Assembly: GCA_022448645.1 (NCBI GenBank)
Contig: JAKVBZ010000161.1
Coordinates: 1 to 6,246 of the forward strand
Reading direction: 5' to 3'
Length of the DNA stretch: 6,246 bases
From: Pirellulaceae bacterium
GTDB taxonomy: Bacteria; Planctomycetota; Planctomycetia; Pirellulales; Pirellulaceae
The position numbers were made by a program, and so were the translations under genes. Below the pieces are notes generated by a model. It was not told where the DNA came from, did not search any database, and saw nothing but the letters and a program-made list of their open reading frames with translations. Below, one piece after another: positions 1-6,246 of the stretch; position 1 is the first letter of the stretch; each line of letters opens with the position of its first letter.

Positions 1-533
1 TATGGCTTACGGCGTTCGCTCTCGGCTGCAACGCGGCCAGGTCACCGGATCCTACCAGTTCCACCGTAGCGAGTACCTCTCCACCTCACGACGTAAGTGA
101 TTCGGTCAACCTTGAATTGTCCATCGTGGACCGAGCCGGTTTTGATGAAACGATTGCCAAATACCGTGGCCAGGTCGTGTTGGTCGATTTCTGGGCGACC
201 TGGTGTCTCCATTGCTGTGAACAATTCCCACACACAGTGCAACTAAGCCAAAAATATTCACACAAGAATCTGGCTGTCGTCTCAGTAAGTATGGATGAAC
301 CAGATGCCACTGCTCAGATCACCGAGTTCCTCAGTCAAAGTGGCGCGGACTTCGAACATCTTGTCAGTCGTTACGGTGTCGGACAAAAGGGGTTTGAAGC
401 ATTCGAGATTGCTGATGGTGAAATCCCGTTTTATGCACTCTACGATCGTCAAGGTTCCGTGCGCTTTACGAGCCACAAACCCGATCAGATCGATCTAAAC
501 ATCAAGAAACTGCTGCGAGAAGCAAGCGACTAG
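1..533 (+). CDS. TlpA/ResA-like thioredoxin-fold lipoprotein, 5' end outside window
   Basis: A thioredoxin-fold protein, probably a membrane-anchored thiol-disulfide oxidoreductase acting outside the cytoplasmic membrane. The frame has no stop from the left edge (first full codon at 3) to the TAG at 531-533, giving 176 visible residues. Visible residues 1-9 read WLTAFALGC, the end of a signal peptide with lipobox ALGC and Cys9 (nt 27-29) as the expected lipidated residue. A Ser/Thr/Pro-rich linker follows. The core has VLVDFWATWCLHC, with active-site cysteines at visible residues 68 and 71, then VSVSMDEPD and a cis-Pro-type segment EIPFYALYDRQG. TlpA-like proteins usually have WCxPC; here the residue before the second Cys is His, and a third Cys follows directly. 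A TTG at 117 could be taken as a start, but it would remove the lipobox and lies inside the frame. It converges on the DUF1501 gene. The fold is fairly certain; the partner is unknown. Confidence 0.88.
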   Translation, partial: WLTAFALGCNAARSPDPTSSTVASTSPPHDVSDSVNLELSIVDRAGFDETIAKYRGQVVLVDFWATWCLHCCEQFPHTVQLSQKYSHKNLAVVSVSMDEPDATAQITEFLSQSGADFEHLVSRYGVGQKGFEAFEIADGEIPFYALYDRQGSVRFTSHKPDQIDLNIKKLLREASD

Positions 534-685
534 TAGTACAGCGCAGAGTTGAATTAACGAGATTCACCCAGTACGTAAGCCGCTAGCGCCGGGCCGAGGT
601 ATAACAATGTTTTGTCGCACCGGCTCGTTCGGCTGGACAGTAAACGACCGCGATCTAGAGGTAGATACCGTGCTAACCGATATCG
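534..685. other. Convergent intergenic gap, no clear terminator
   Basis: This 152-bp stretch lies between the stop of the thioredoxin-like gene and the stop of the DUF1501 gene, so a bidirectional terminator would be expected. I find only short dyads: the 8-bp palindrome CGCTAGCG at 581-588, CGATATCG at 678-685, and a 5-bp pairing of GCCGG (588-592) with CCGGC (620-624) across a 27-nt loop. None is followed by a convincing T-run on either strand, so no terminator is called. No open frame here looks coding. Confidence 0.6.
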
Positions 686-2149
686 CTAGGATCGTTGAGT
701 GAGCAGTTCTTGTATTACTTTTCCATGCACGTCGGTAAGCCGGTGATCGCGGCTTTGAAACCGATAAGTCAACCGTTCGTGATCAATGCCCAAGCAATGT
801 AATATCGTGGCATTCAAGTCATGAACATGTACCGGGTTTTGACGAATGTTGTAGCTGAAGTCGTCAGTCTCACCGAAACTTTGTCCGCCTGCGGCTCCAC
901 CACCCGCCAGCCACATAGTAAAGCAACGGGGGTGATGGTCGCGGCCGTAATTGGTTCGCGTCAGCTTCTCTTGGCAATACGTCGTGCGGCCGAATTCACC
1001 ACCCCATATCACTAACGTGTCGTCGAGCAACCCACGCTGGTCGAGATCTCGAATCAGTGCCGCCGTTGCCTGATCGGTACCTTTACATTGCTTTGGCAGA
1101 ATCGAGGGTAGGCTTTGATGCTGGTCCCAGCCACGATGAAACAACTGTACGAAACGAACACCACGTTCGATCAATCGCCGCGCCAGCAGACAATGGGACG
1201 CATAGGTTCCCCTGTTCCGCGAATCCTCGCCATACATGTCGAAAATGTACTCTGGTTCATCGTCAATGTTGCTCAGTTCCGGCACAGAGGACTGCATGCG
1301 AAATGCTAATTCGTATTGGGCAATCCGCGTCGAAATTTCTGGATCACCAAAATCCTCGTGCTTTAACTGATTCAATTGGTTTAGATCGTCCAGGATCTGG
1401 CGTCGTGTGGCCGTATTCATGCCCGATGGATTCGACAGATACAACACTGGATCGCCGACTCCCCGCAGCCGCACACCCTGATAGGTTGTCGGCAAAAAGC
1501 CGCTACCCCACAAACGCTTGTACAACGGCTGACTGCCATGACCGTTGGATGTCATGACCACGAACGACGGCAGATTACTGTTCTCGGTGCCTAGTCCGTA
1601 GGACAACCAAGCTCCCATGCTGGGGCGCCCAGCTCGTTCAGAGCCAGTCTGCAGAAAGGTGATCGCCGGATCGTGATTGATCGCCTCCGTAAACATCGAT
1701 TTCACAAAACAGATACGATCCACTACTCCAGCCGTGTGTGGCATCAGTTCGCTTACCCATGCGCCGCATTCGCCATGCTGAGAAAAATTGTAGATCGATG
1801 GCGCTACAGGAAACTGGTTTTGGCCAGAAGTCATCGTTGTCAGCCGTTGCCCCTGGCGTACAGACTCAGGCAATTCAACGTTAAACCAATCCTTCATTTT
1901 TGGCTTGTAATCGAACAAATCCATCTGAGACGGCCCGCCGGATTGGCACAAATAGATGACTCGCTTGGCGCTGGGCGTGAAATGCGGCAAGTCGGGCAAA
2001 CCACTCCTCGGCGACACGTCGGCTTGCGCAGCTGCCATCGCATCTTCTGCCAACATCGTGGTCAGCGCAGCGCCGCCAATGCCAACTCCCGTTTGCTGAA
2101 AGAAATGGCGGCGCGTTATTAAATTCTGATATTCAATCCGCGGGTCCAT
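686..2149 (-). CDS. DUF1501 family exported protein (Tat leader)
   Basis: A 487-residue DUF1501 protein, a family related to the alkaline phosphatase/sulfatase fold and highly expanded in planctomycetes; the biochemical activity is not established. The N-terminus carries a twin-arginine motif, TRRHFFQQ (residues 12-19), followed by a short hydrophobic Gly/Ala stretch (20-42), so Tat export in folded form is likely. Family landmarks in order: [16 protein letters not shown] (68-83), [14 protein letters not shown] (149-161), [14 protein letters not shown] (174-187), [19 protein letters not shown] (326-344), WGGEFGRT (382-389), GRDHHP (402-407) and [14 protein letters not shown] (441-454). The His/Asp-rich C-terminal motifs are the likely metal or active-site region, by analogy with the fold. 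The length is normal and the gene looks intact. The ATG at 2149-2147 is supported by GGAAG nine bases upstream. It is the last gene of the minus-strand set, 113 bp after the PSD1 gene. Confidence 0.95.
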   Translation of the reverse strand: MDPRIEYQNLITRRHFFQQTGVGIGGAALTTMLAEDAMAAAQADVSPRSGLPDLPHFTPSAKRVIYLCQSGGPSQMDLFDYKPKMKDWFNVELPESVRQGQRLTTMTSGQNQFPVAPSIYNFSQHGECGAWVSELMPHTAGVVDRICFVKSMFTEAINHDPAITFLQTGSERAGRPSMGAWLSYGLGTENSNLPSFVVMTSNGHGSQPLYKRLWGSGFLPTTYQGVRLRGVGDPVLYLSNPSGMNTATRRQILDDLNQLNQLKHEDFGDPEISTRIAQYELAFRMQSSVPELSNIDDEPEYIFDMYGEDSRNRGTYASHCLLARRLIERGVRFVQLFHRGWDQHQSLPSILPKQCKGTDQATAALIRDLDQRGLLDDTLVIWGGEFGRTTYCQEKLTRTNYGRDHHPRCFTMWLAGGGAAGGQSFGETDDFSYNIRQNPVHVHDLNATILHCLGIDHERLTYRFQSRDHRLTDVHGKVIQELLTQRS

Positions 2150-2158
2150 GTCGTCTTA

Positions 2159-2163
2159 CTTCC
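2159..2163 (-). promoter_or_regulatory. Ribosome binding site of the DUF1501 gene
   Basis: Read on the minus strand this is GGAAG, nine bases before the ATG at 2149-2147. It supports the chosen start, which also gives a complete Tat leader. Confidence 0.6.
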
Positions 2164-2175
2164 AAAACTTTTAAT

Positions 2176-2193
2176 GCGGTGGGCACCCAACGC
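2176..2193. repeat. Imperfect 18-bp dyad between PSD1 and DUF1501 genes
   Basis: The sequence reads GCGgTGGGcaCCCAaCGC on the plus strand: outer arms GCG/CGC, one mismatched pair, inner arms TGGG/CCCA and a two-base centre. It sits 26 bases upstream of the DUF1501 ATG. In the transcript it could form a small hairpin (GCG/CGC and UGG/CCA around a four-base loop); in DNA it could be an operator. The role is unknown and it may be chance. Confidence 0.35.
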
Positions 2194-2262
2194 CATGAAG
2201 TGTTTAACAAGTCGTTCGCCTTTTGGTCCATATTTTAACTTGGGACCCTGGCTACACACTAC

Positions 2263-4317
2263 TTATTCTCGATTAATCGCTTCATCCAAGTTCAACAACG
2301 TATTGGCAAGTGCCATATAAGCCGCCAATTCGGTGGGCTCGATCGTCGCATCCGGCGCCGACTCGCCAATCTGCACCAGCTGGAGTGCTGCCTCTTCATC
2401 ACTACGATAGTGGGCCAGATGCTTTTCGGTCCCTGCCACTAACACATTCATTTCCAACTCGACTGGTTCACGAGCCATCACTGTCCGAAATCCAAAGCGA
2501 GTCCGTTCCTGTAGAGTTTTCCCTCCTTCATGTATCATCCGCGTCCCCAGCCCCTTTGATGCCTCTACAAAAATAGTGTCATTCAGCAAGGCAAGTGCCT
2601 GCAATGGGGTATTGGTCAGTTGCCGCCGTGTCGCACAGATTTCTCGGCTGGGAGCATCAAATACTTCCATTCCCGGTGGATGGATCGTACGTCGCCAAAA
2701 CGTATATAGACTGCGGCGATACAAATCAGGACCTTTGGCCACTTGGTATCCATCCGAGTATTGGCTGGTCGATACTCCGGCGATTTCGCCCCACAGTCCG
2801 TCGGGCTGATAAGGCTTCACCGAAGGACCACCCAACCTTTCGACTAACAATCCGCTAACCGCCAACGCCTGATCGCGAATGATCTCGGCGGACAGCCTTT
2901 TGCGCGGAAACGGCGAATACCGAGATGGCGGTACCTCGGTCGATCGCGATTTTCGGGAAGATTGTTGATAGGTCGCACTTGTCATCATCATCCGCTGAAA
3001 ATTCTTCACATCCCAATCCAAGCGAGGTAGCTCCCGAGCTAGCCAGTCCAGCAAGTCCGGGTTCGCCGGCAAATCGCCCTGGATGCCAAAGTCATCGGCC
3101 GTATCCACCAGAGCGACTCCGAAAAGAATAGACCAAAATCGGTTGGCAATGACACGGGAAGTCATTGGATGTTCGGAATCCATCAGCCAGCGCGCCAATC
3201 CCAACCTATTTCGTGGAGCCTGATCGGGTAGTGGCGGTAAACTTGCAGGCACACCCGCGCTGACTTGGATGCCGGGATTATCATACTGGCCACGGTTTAA
3301 CACATAGGTCTCGCGCGGCTCGCCGTCGGCCATGATCATCGTGTCAGGTACCTGCTTCAGCAAATTCTCCTTGTCCTCAGTCAATTGCTTCCCGCGCGTC
3401 GATTCAGCAGGAATCGCCTTCAACAATTCATCGATGGCGTCCAGTCGATATTGAATCGATCGACTGGGCACTTTGATGGTGGGCGGACCGCTGCGCCGGT
3501 AGATAGGATTTTCCGGTATCTGATTAAAGAACGCGAACAACTCGTAGAATTCTTTCTGCGATAACGGATCGTATTTGTGGTCGTGGCACCGTGCGCATCC
3601 CACTGTCAGCCCCAGCCAAGTGGATCCCACGGTTTCGAGTCGGTCGACCGTATACTCAACGCGAAATTCCTCGGCAATCGAACCCCCTTCGCCGTTGGTA
3701 CGATTGTTGCGCAAAAAACCAGTAGCCAGAACTTGTTCGGGTTGGGAATCGGGCAACAGATCGCCCGCTAGCACCTCCACCGTGAATTGATCCAACGGCA
3801 GATTGTCGTTCAACGCGTCGATCAGCCATTCACGCCAACGCCACATCGTGCGAGGCTCATCGTCTTGATAGCCGTCGGTATCAGCATAGCGCGCCAGATC
3901 CAACCAGATGACCGCCATCCGTTCGCCATAGCGCGGCGAAGCGAGCAACCGATCAATTGCTTTCTCCCATGCGTTTTCCGACTCATCTTGCAAAAAGGCA
4001 TCCAGCTGGTGCAACGTTGGCGGTAGTCCCGTTAGATCGAGAGTCGCGCGCCGAATCCGTCGAGCTCTATCTGTCATCGGCGCCGGTACTGCGCCTGCAG
4101 ATTCAACACGTGACAGGATGAAACAATCGGGTCCCTGACGAGGCCATTCCTTATTTTCGACTGCTGGCAAATCAGGTCGCAACGGACGGTTAAATGCCCA
4201 ATGCGTCAAAGGCGCATCGTCACTGTCCGCCGCATGGCCAGCAGGTATAGGCCCCGCTGTGAGAGCCCACGCGACAACACCAAAGATAACGATCAATCGT
4301 TTACGACAAAGTCTCAT
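2263..4317 (-). CDS. PSCyt2/PSD1 (DUF1549-DUF1553) exported protein
   Basis: A planctomycete-type protein combining DUF1549 (PSCyt2) and DUF1553 (PSD1), 684 residues from the ATG at 4317-4315. The N-terminus is a Sec-type signal: a basic start MRLCRKR, a hydrophobic core to about residue 22, and a likely cleavage after GHA (about 29). PSCyt2 spans roughly residues 50-265, with RRATLDLTGLPPT (89-101), SPRYGERMAVIWLDLARYADTDG (about 127-149) and the haem-binding-like GCARCH (CxxCH at 241-245). PSD1 spans roughly 365-630, with NRLGLARWL, SRVIANRFW, KRLSAEIIRDQAL and QLTNTPLQALALLND. It ends in the family-typical ALANTLLNLDEAINRE. No N-terminal PSCyt1 cytochrome domain is present, so this is a short form. 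The frame extends to a TTG at 4350, but that adds eleven residues before the signal peptide; the ATG, with a weak GAGAA ten bases upstream, is preferred. It lies between the oxidoreductase and DUF1501 genes. Molecular function is unproven; haem binding is inference. Confidence 0.93.
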   Translation of the reverse strand: MRLCRKRLIVIFGVVAWALTAGPIPAGHAADSDDAPLTHWAFNRPLRPDLPAVENKEWPRQGPDCFILSRVESAGAVPAPMTDRARRIRRATLDLTGLPPTLHQLDAFLQDESENAWEKAIDRLLASPRYGERMAVIWLDLARYADTDGYQDDEPRTMWRWREWLIDALNDNLPLDQFTVEVLAGDLLPDSQPEQVLATGFLRNNRTNGEGGSIAEEFRVEYTVDRLETVGSTWLGLTVGCARCHDHKYDPLSQKEFYELFAFFNQIPENPIYRRSGPPTIKVPSRSIQYRLDAIDELLKAIPAESTRGKQLTEDKENLLKQVPDTMIMADGEPRETYVLNRGQYDNPGIQVSAGVPASLPPLPDQAPRNRLGLARWLMDSEHPMTSRVIANRFWSILFGVALVDTADDFGIQGDLPANPDLLDWLARELPRLDWDVKNFQRMMMTSATYQQSSRKSRSTEVPPSRYSPFPRKRLSAEIIRDQALAVSGLLVERLGGPSVKPYQPDGLWGEIAGVSTSQYSDGYQVAKGPDLYRRSLYTFWRRTIHPPGMEVFDAPSREICATRRQLTNTPLQALALLNDTIFVEASKGLGTRMIHEGGKTLQERTRFGFRTVMAREPVELEMNVLVAGTEKHLAHYRSDEEAALQLVQIGESAPDATIEPTELAAYMALANTLLNLDEAINRE

Positions 4318-4408
4318 GCTTGTTGTTTTCTCGTAGAGACACTTTTCCAACTCATCAAAGTTTCCTAATCGTCTAATCCAACCCTACCACACTTTCACTG
4401 CACATCCC

Positions 4409-5512
4409 TCAATATAGTGTCAACGGATTCACCCGGGTTGCCAATGGCAATGGCACGGGAGCGCCCACTCGGTTTGACTCGAATACCGAAACGATCATTT
4501 CCACAGTCGTGCGGCATTCCACTTCTGAGCATTTTGTATCGACTTGATTTTCAATCGCATGAATAAGATCGCGTATGGCCGCTTTGTGGCCGCCGTCGTA
4601 ATCTCCATCGGTACGCGGTTCCGGTTGTCCAATCCCGGCCGAGGAAATCGTTTGCCACTGACTACCGGTACGTCCGGGCGACCAACTACTATCTTCGAGA
4701 ATATAGGCTGGCCGAAGGTATCCACTTTGTAACTCCACGATGCCTTGGGACCCATAGATCATCAATCCAAAGCGAGTCGGATCTCCTCGACGGTTCTTGA
4801 CCGAGGCAAATTGGCCAACGACACCATTCTCGAGCTGATAGACGGCGTGCAATCGATCGCCGGCGATCAACCCAATCCCTTCCGGTGCCTCAAAAATATT
4901 ATCTTTGGACACAGGCTGACCTTCAAAAGAGACCGTAGCCGAGCAGCTCGATGGGTTTCCACCGAAAGTCCGCATCAGCGTCAAGACGTGTGTCCCCAGA
5001 ACCCACAGGTCCAGACCGCCGCCGCGACGATCCTCTTTTCCTCGAGCCCGCACTTCTAGCACTTCGCCGATTTGGCCAGCGGCAATGATCTCGCGTACTT
5101 TGTCCACGACAGGCGAGTATTGTGTGATGTGAGCGATGCCTAGTTTCAGGTGGCGCATTTGCAGTGCCGCGACCACTTCGTCGCATTCTTTTAGAGTCCG
5201 GCAGAACGGTTTTTCCATATAGATATGACAGCCCGCTTCGGCGCTTGCCATCAACATTTCGTGATGCTCGTCGATCCAGCGCGGGCAGATCCCCACAATG
5301 TCTGGGCTTTCTGTTTTTAGCATCTTGTGATAGTCAGCGTAGGCCCGCGGCGCGCGGGTTCTCTGTTGAGCCTTTTTCCGACCTACCTCATCGGTATCTG
5401 CCACAGCCACGACTTCAACGTTCGGCAGATTGTTAAAAGCCTTATCAGTAGCGTGGCCATAATCACCCCGTCCGGTACTTCCGATGATGCCCACGCGATA
5501 TTTTTTCGCCAT
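4409..5512 (-). CDS. Gfo/Idh/MocA family NAD(P)-dependent oxidoreductase
   Basis: A 367-residue cytoplasmic oxidoreductase of the Gfo/Idh/MocA family, whose members oxidise or reduce hydroxyl groups of sugars, inositols and related polyols with NAD(P). The Rossmann domain begins immediately: YRVGIIGSTGRGDYGH (5-20), a glycine-rich dinucleotide loop, then VEVVAVADTD (32-41), whose acidic end is where the cofactor ribose is normally bound. The family hallmark EKP is at 100-102 (YMEKPFCRTLKEC). The C-terminal domain has GQIGEVLEVRARGKEDRRGG and GLDLWVLGTHVL, where Asp168 and His175 are candidates for the catalytic-face residues. There is no signal peptide, unlike the two genes downstream. The frame extends to a GTG at 5548, but that adds twelve unconserved residues and has no ribosome site; the ATG at 5512-5510 has AAGGAA just upstream. 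It is the first gene of the minus-strand set, 91 bp before the PSD1 ATG. The substrate cannot be told from sequence. Confidence 0.94.
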   Translation of the reverse strand: MAKKYRVGIIGSTGRGDYGHATDKAFNNLPNVEVVAVADTDEVGRKKAQQRTRAPRAYADYHKMLKTESPDIVGICPRWIDEHHEMLMASAEAGCHIYMEKPFCRTLKECDEVVAALQMRHLKLGIAHITQYSPVVDKVREIIAAGQIGEVLEVRARGKEDRRGGGLDLWVLGTHVLTLMRTFGGNPSSCSATVSFEGQPVSKDNIFEAPEGIGLIAGDRLHAVYQLENGVVGQFASVKNRRGDPTRFGLMIYGSQGIVELQSGYLRPAYILEDSSWSPGRTGSQWQTISSAGIGQPEPRTDGDYDGGHKAAIRDLIHAIENQVDTKCSEVECRTTVEMIVSVFESNRVGAPVPLPLATRVNPLTLY

Positions 5513-5516
5513 GATG

Positions 5517-5522
5517 TTCCTT
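5517..5522 (-). promoter_or_regulatory. Ribosome binding site deciding the oxidoreductase start
   Basis: Read on the minus strand this is AAGGAA, four bases before the ATG at 5512-5510. The upstream GTG at 5548 has no comparable site, so this favours the shorter protein whose Rossmann fold starts at residue 5. The spacing is on the short side. Confidence 0.5.
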
Positions 5523-5575
5523 AGCGATAAGATTTCAGTGTGATTCACGCACGACCAGGACTTATTGACTCATAG

Positions 5576-5594
5576 CTTGGGACCCCGTCCCGAG
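5576..5594. repeat. GC-rich dyad upstream of the oxidoreductase gene
   Basis: The sequence is CTTGGGAC-ccc-GTCCCGAG: a perfect GGGAC/GTCCC inverted repeat (5579-5583 and 5587-5591) around three bases, extended by two more matched pairs beyond one T/G position. It lies 63 bases upstream of the oxidoreductase ATG. It could be an operator for the minus-strand operon or a hairpin in its leader. There is no T-run after it, so a terminator is unlikely. Confidence 0.45.
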
Positions 5595-5703
5595 TCACAT
5601 TACATGGACCACGGCTACGTGTGCAGAAAGAACAGCTTTTAACCCACCTGACAGCTTGAGGTGTTTCCCAAGGCATGATCAGCAGACGGACCATGATCTT
5701 CTC

Positions 5704-5709
5704 ATTATA
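5704..5709 (-). promoter_or_regulatory. Possible -10 box for the minus-strand operon
   Basis: On the minus strand this reads TATAAT, a perfect sigma-70-type -10 hexamer, about 190 bases before the oxidoreductase ATG. At 17-bp spacing the -35 position is TTTAGC, which matches the consensus at only three of six bases. The tract is locally A/T-rich, so a chance match is quite possible. Confidence 0.2.
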
Positions 5710-6043
5710 TATGATGGACTCTAAAGGCTAAATACATACCATCCCTCCAAATCCAGGTCACATTCTTGCGCTAGAAATATCGTCGCAGATTTGCGGTATC
5801 GAATCCAGGCGCGGCAGACATCTCTTTGCCCCAAACCTAAATACAGAGAGAGTTTAATGCCGGCATTTCGATGCCAGACCACGCTGGGAACCGATGCAAC
5901 TTGCGAAATGACAGGAGCGTAAGACTTCGCAAATAATGGTAGACAACGTGAACACTGACTCCCAAACAAGGGACATCCGGTAACTCTCGACCGTTGATAA
6001 AAGACCCTTCCAAAATGTTCTATCGAGATTCGTTTGATCTGTA

Positions 6044-6076
6044 AGGTTTTTTTAACCTGTCACTATTTAAAAAACC
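6044..6076 (+). repeat. A/T-tract inverted repeats before the partial plus-strand gene
   Basis: GGTTTTTT (6045-6052) and AAAAAACC (6069-6076) form a perfect 8-bp inverted repeat with a 16-base spacer. Inside it, AGGTT (6044-6048) can instead pair with AACCT (6054-6058) around five T. The two pairings share bases and cannot form together. The element ends 21 bases before the ATG at 6098, so it may lie in that gene's leader or promoter. The role is unknown. Confidence 0.4.
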
Positions 6077-6097
6077 ATCACTGCTTCAGGTTCTTCA

Positions 6098-6246
6098 ATG
6101 AAAAGACCCCGTCTGAAACTGCACAAGCAAAGCCGCCGCACACTAATCCCATCCAGTCTCCGTAGTGATCGTACCCATCCATGTGATCGTCCATTACGAC
6201 TTCGATTTGAGACATTGGAAATACGTAACCTGCACGACCCTCCGCC
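6098..6246 (+). CDS. N-terminus of a probable planctomycete LExRxLL-type surface protein (3' end outside window)
   Basis: An open frame starts at ATG 6098 and is still open at the right edge, giving 49 complete codons. The protein begins very basic (MKRPRLKLHKQSRRTL), is rich in Arg, and reaches RPLRLRFETLEIRNLHDPP at residues 31-49. The FETLEIRNL part resembles the N-terminal LEPR-XLL / LExRxLL signature that opens many very large exported planctomycete proteins (typically RLRFExLExRxLLA). Here the second Leu of the usual LL pair is His. An in-frame stop (TAA) at 6068-6070 limits the start, and ATG 6098 is the only good candidate; AGG at 6088-6090, seven bases upstream, is a weak ribosome site. 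The identity rests on this short motif and the rest is unseen, so the call is tentative. Confidence 0.6.
   Translation, partial: MKRPRLKLHKQSRRTLIPSSLRSDRTHPCDRPLRLRFETLEIRNLHDPP

Larger units (their letters stand above)
5513..6097. other. Divergent intergenic region, about 585 bp, no supportable gene
   Basis: This stretch separates the minus-strand oxidoreductase start from the plus-strand partial gene at 6098, so it should hold both promoters. It contains a GC-rich dyad at 5576-5594, a possible minus-strand TATAAT at 5704-5709, two CATGATC copies (5674-5680 and 5692-5698) and an A/T-tract inverted repeat at 6044-6076. A stop-free minus-strand stretch runs from about 6059 to 5721, but it has only a TTG start at 5969, no ribosome site and no recognisable protein features, so it is not called as a gene. 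No tRNA or other structured RNA was recognised. Confidence 0.6.

Noticed and set aside
117..119. TTG start for the thioredoxin-like protein
   Set aside because: The frame is open to the left edge and carries a lipobox, so this TTG is an internal codon.
581..624. Possible terminator or intergenic repeat around CGCTAGCG and GCCGG/CCGGC
   Set aside because: The stems are only 4-5 bp, the loop for the longer pairing is 27 bases and no T-run follows. A repeat family cannot be shown from a single copy.
1057..1557. Long plus-strand frame opposite the DUF1501 gene
   Set aside because: It is the antisense shadow of a clearly conserved protein. Its translation shows no domain and it has no ribosome site of note.
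2239..2248. CTTGGGACCC shared with 5576-5585, both upstream of minus-strand genes
   Set aside because: A 10-base match between two places in a 6-kb window is expected several times by chance, and the copy at 2239 lacks the second dyad arm seen at 5576-5594.
5513..5548. GTG at 5548 as an earlier oxidoreductase start
   Set aside because: It adds twelve residues before the Rossmann fold with no ribosome site, whereas the ATG at 5512 has AAGGAA upstream and the expected N-terminus.
5674..5698. Two direct CATGATC copies 18 bp apart
   Set aside because: Seven-base repeats are common by chance. There is no third copy and no flanking similarity to suggest an operator array or iteron.
5721..5969. 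82-codon minus-strand frame in the divergent region
   Set aside because: It starts with TTG, has no ribosome site, no recognisable domain or signal, and an unremarkable residue composition with scattered Cys. The longer stop-free stretch around it has no other usable start. Chance is an adequate explanation.

Overview
The window looks like a chromosomal piece from a planctomycete, probably of the Pirellulaceae/Rhodopirellula type. This is inferred from gene content: a DUF1501 protein with a twin-arginine leader, a PSCyt2/PSD1 (DUF1549-DUF1553) protein, a Gfo/Idh/MocA oxidoreductase of the style common in this phylum, and at the right edge an N-terminus resembling the LExRxLL leader of giant planctomycete surface proteins. 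The genus cannot be fixed from the sequence alone.

Layout: (1) 1-533, plus strand, is the 3' part of a TlpA/ResA-like thioredoxin-fold lipoprotein. Its start lies left of the window, because the reading frame is open to the edge and carries a lipobox (ALGC). (2) 534-685 is a short convergent gap with no convincing terminator. (3) 686-5512, minus strand, holds three genes in one direction that are probably co-transcribed in the order oxidoreductase (5512-4409), PSCyt2/PSD1 protein (4317-2263), DUF1501 protein (2149-686), with gaps of 91 and 113 bp. (4) 5513-6097 is a divergent intergenic region of about 585 bp with no supportable gene; it contains a GC-rich dyad, a possible minus-strand -10 box and an A/T-tract inverted repeat. 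(5) 6098 to the right edge, plus strand, is the first 49 codons of a gene that continues outside the window.

How the genes may work together: the PSD1 and DUF1501 families are very often neighbours in planctomycetes. Here one carries a Sec-type signal and the other a Tat-type signal, so both should act outside the cytoplasmic membrane, while the oxidoreductase has no leader and should be cytoplasmic. A reasonable inference is an outer module (CxxCH-bearing protein plus alkaline-phosphatase/sulfatase-fold-like protein) acting on an exported or environmental substrate, and an NAD(P)-dependent sugar-type dehydrogenase handling a product inside. The substrate is unknown. No mobile element, CRISPR array, tRNA or rRNA was seen. 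The window looks like ordinary planctomycete core/accessory content; I found no clear evidence of an undescribed system.
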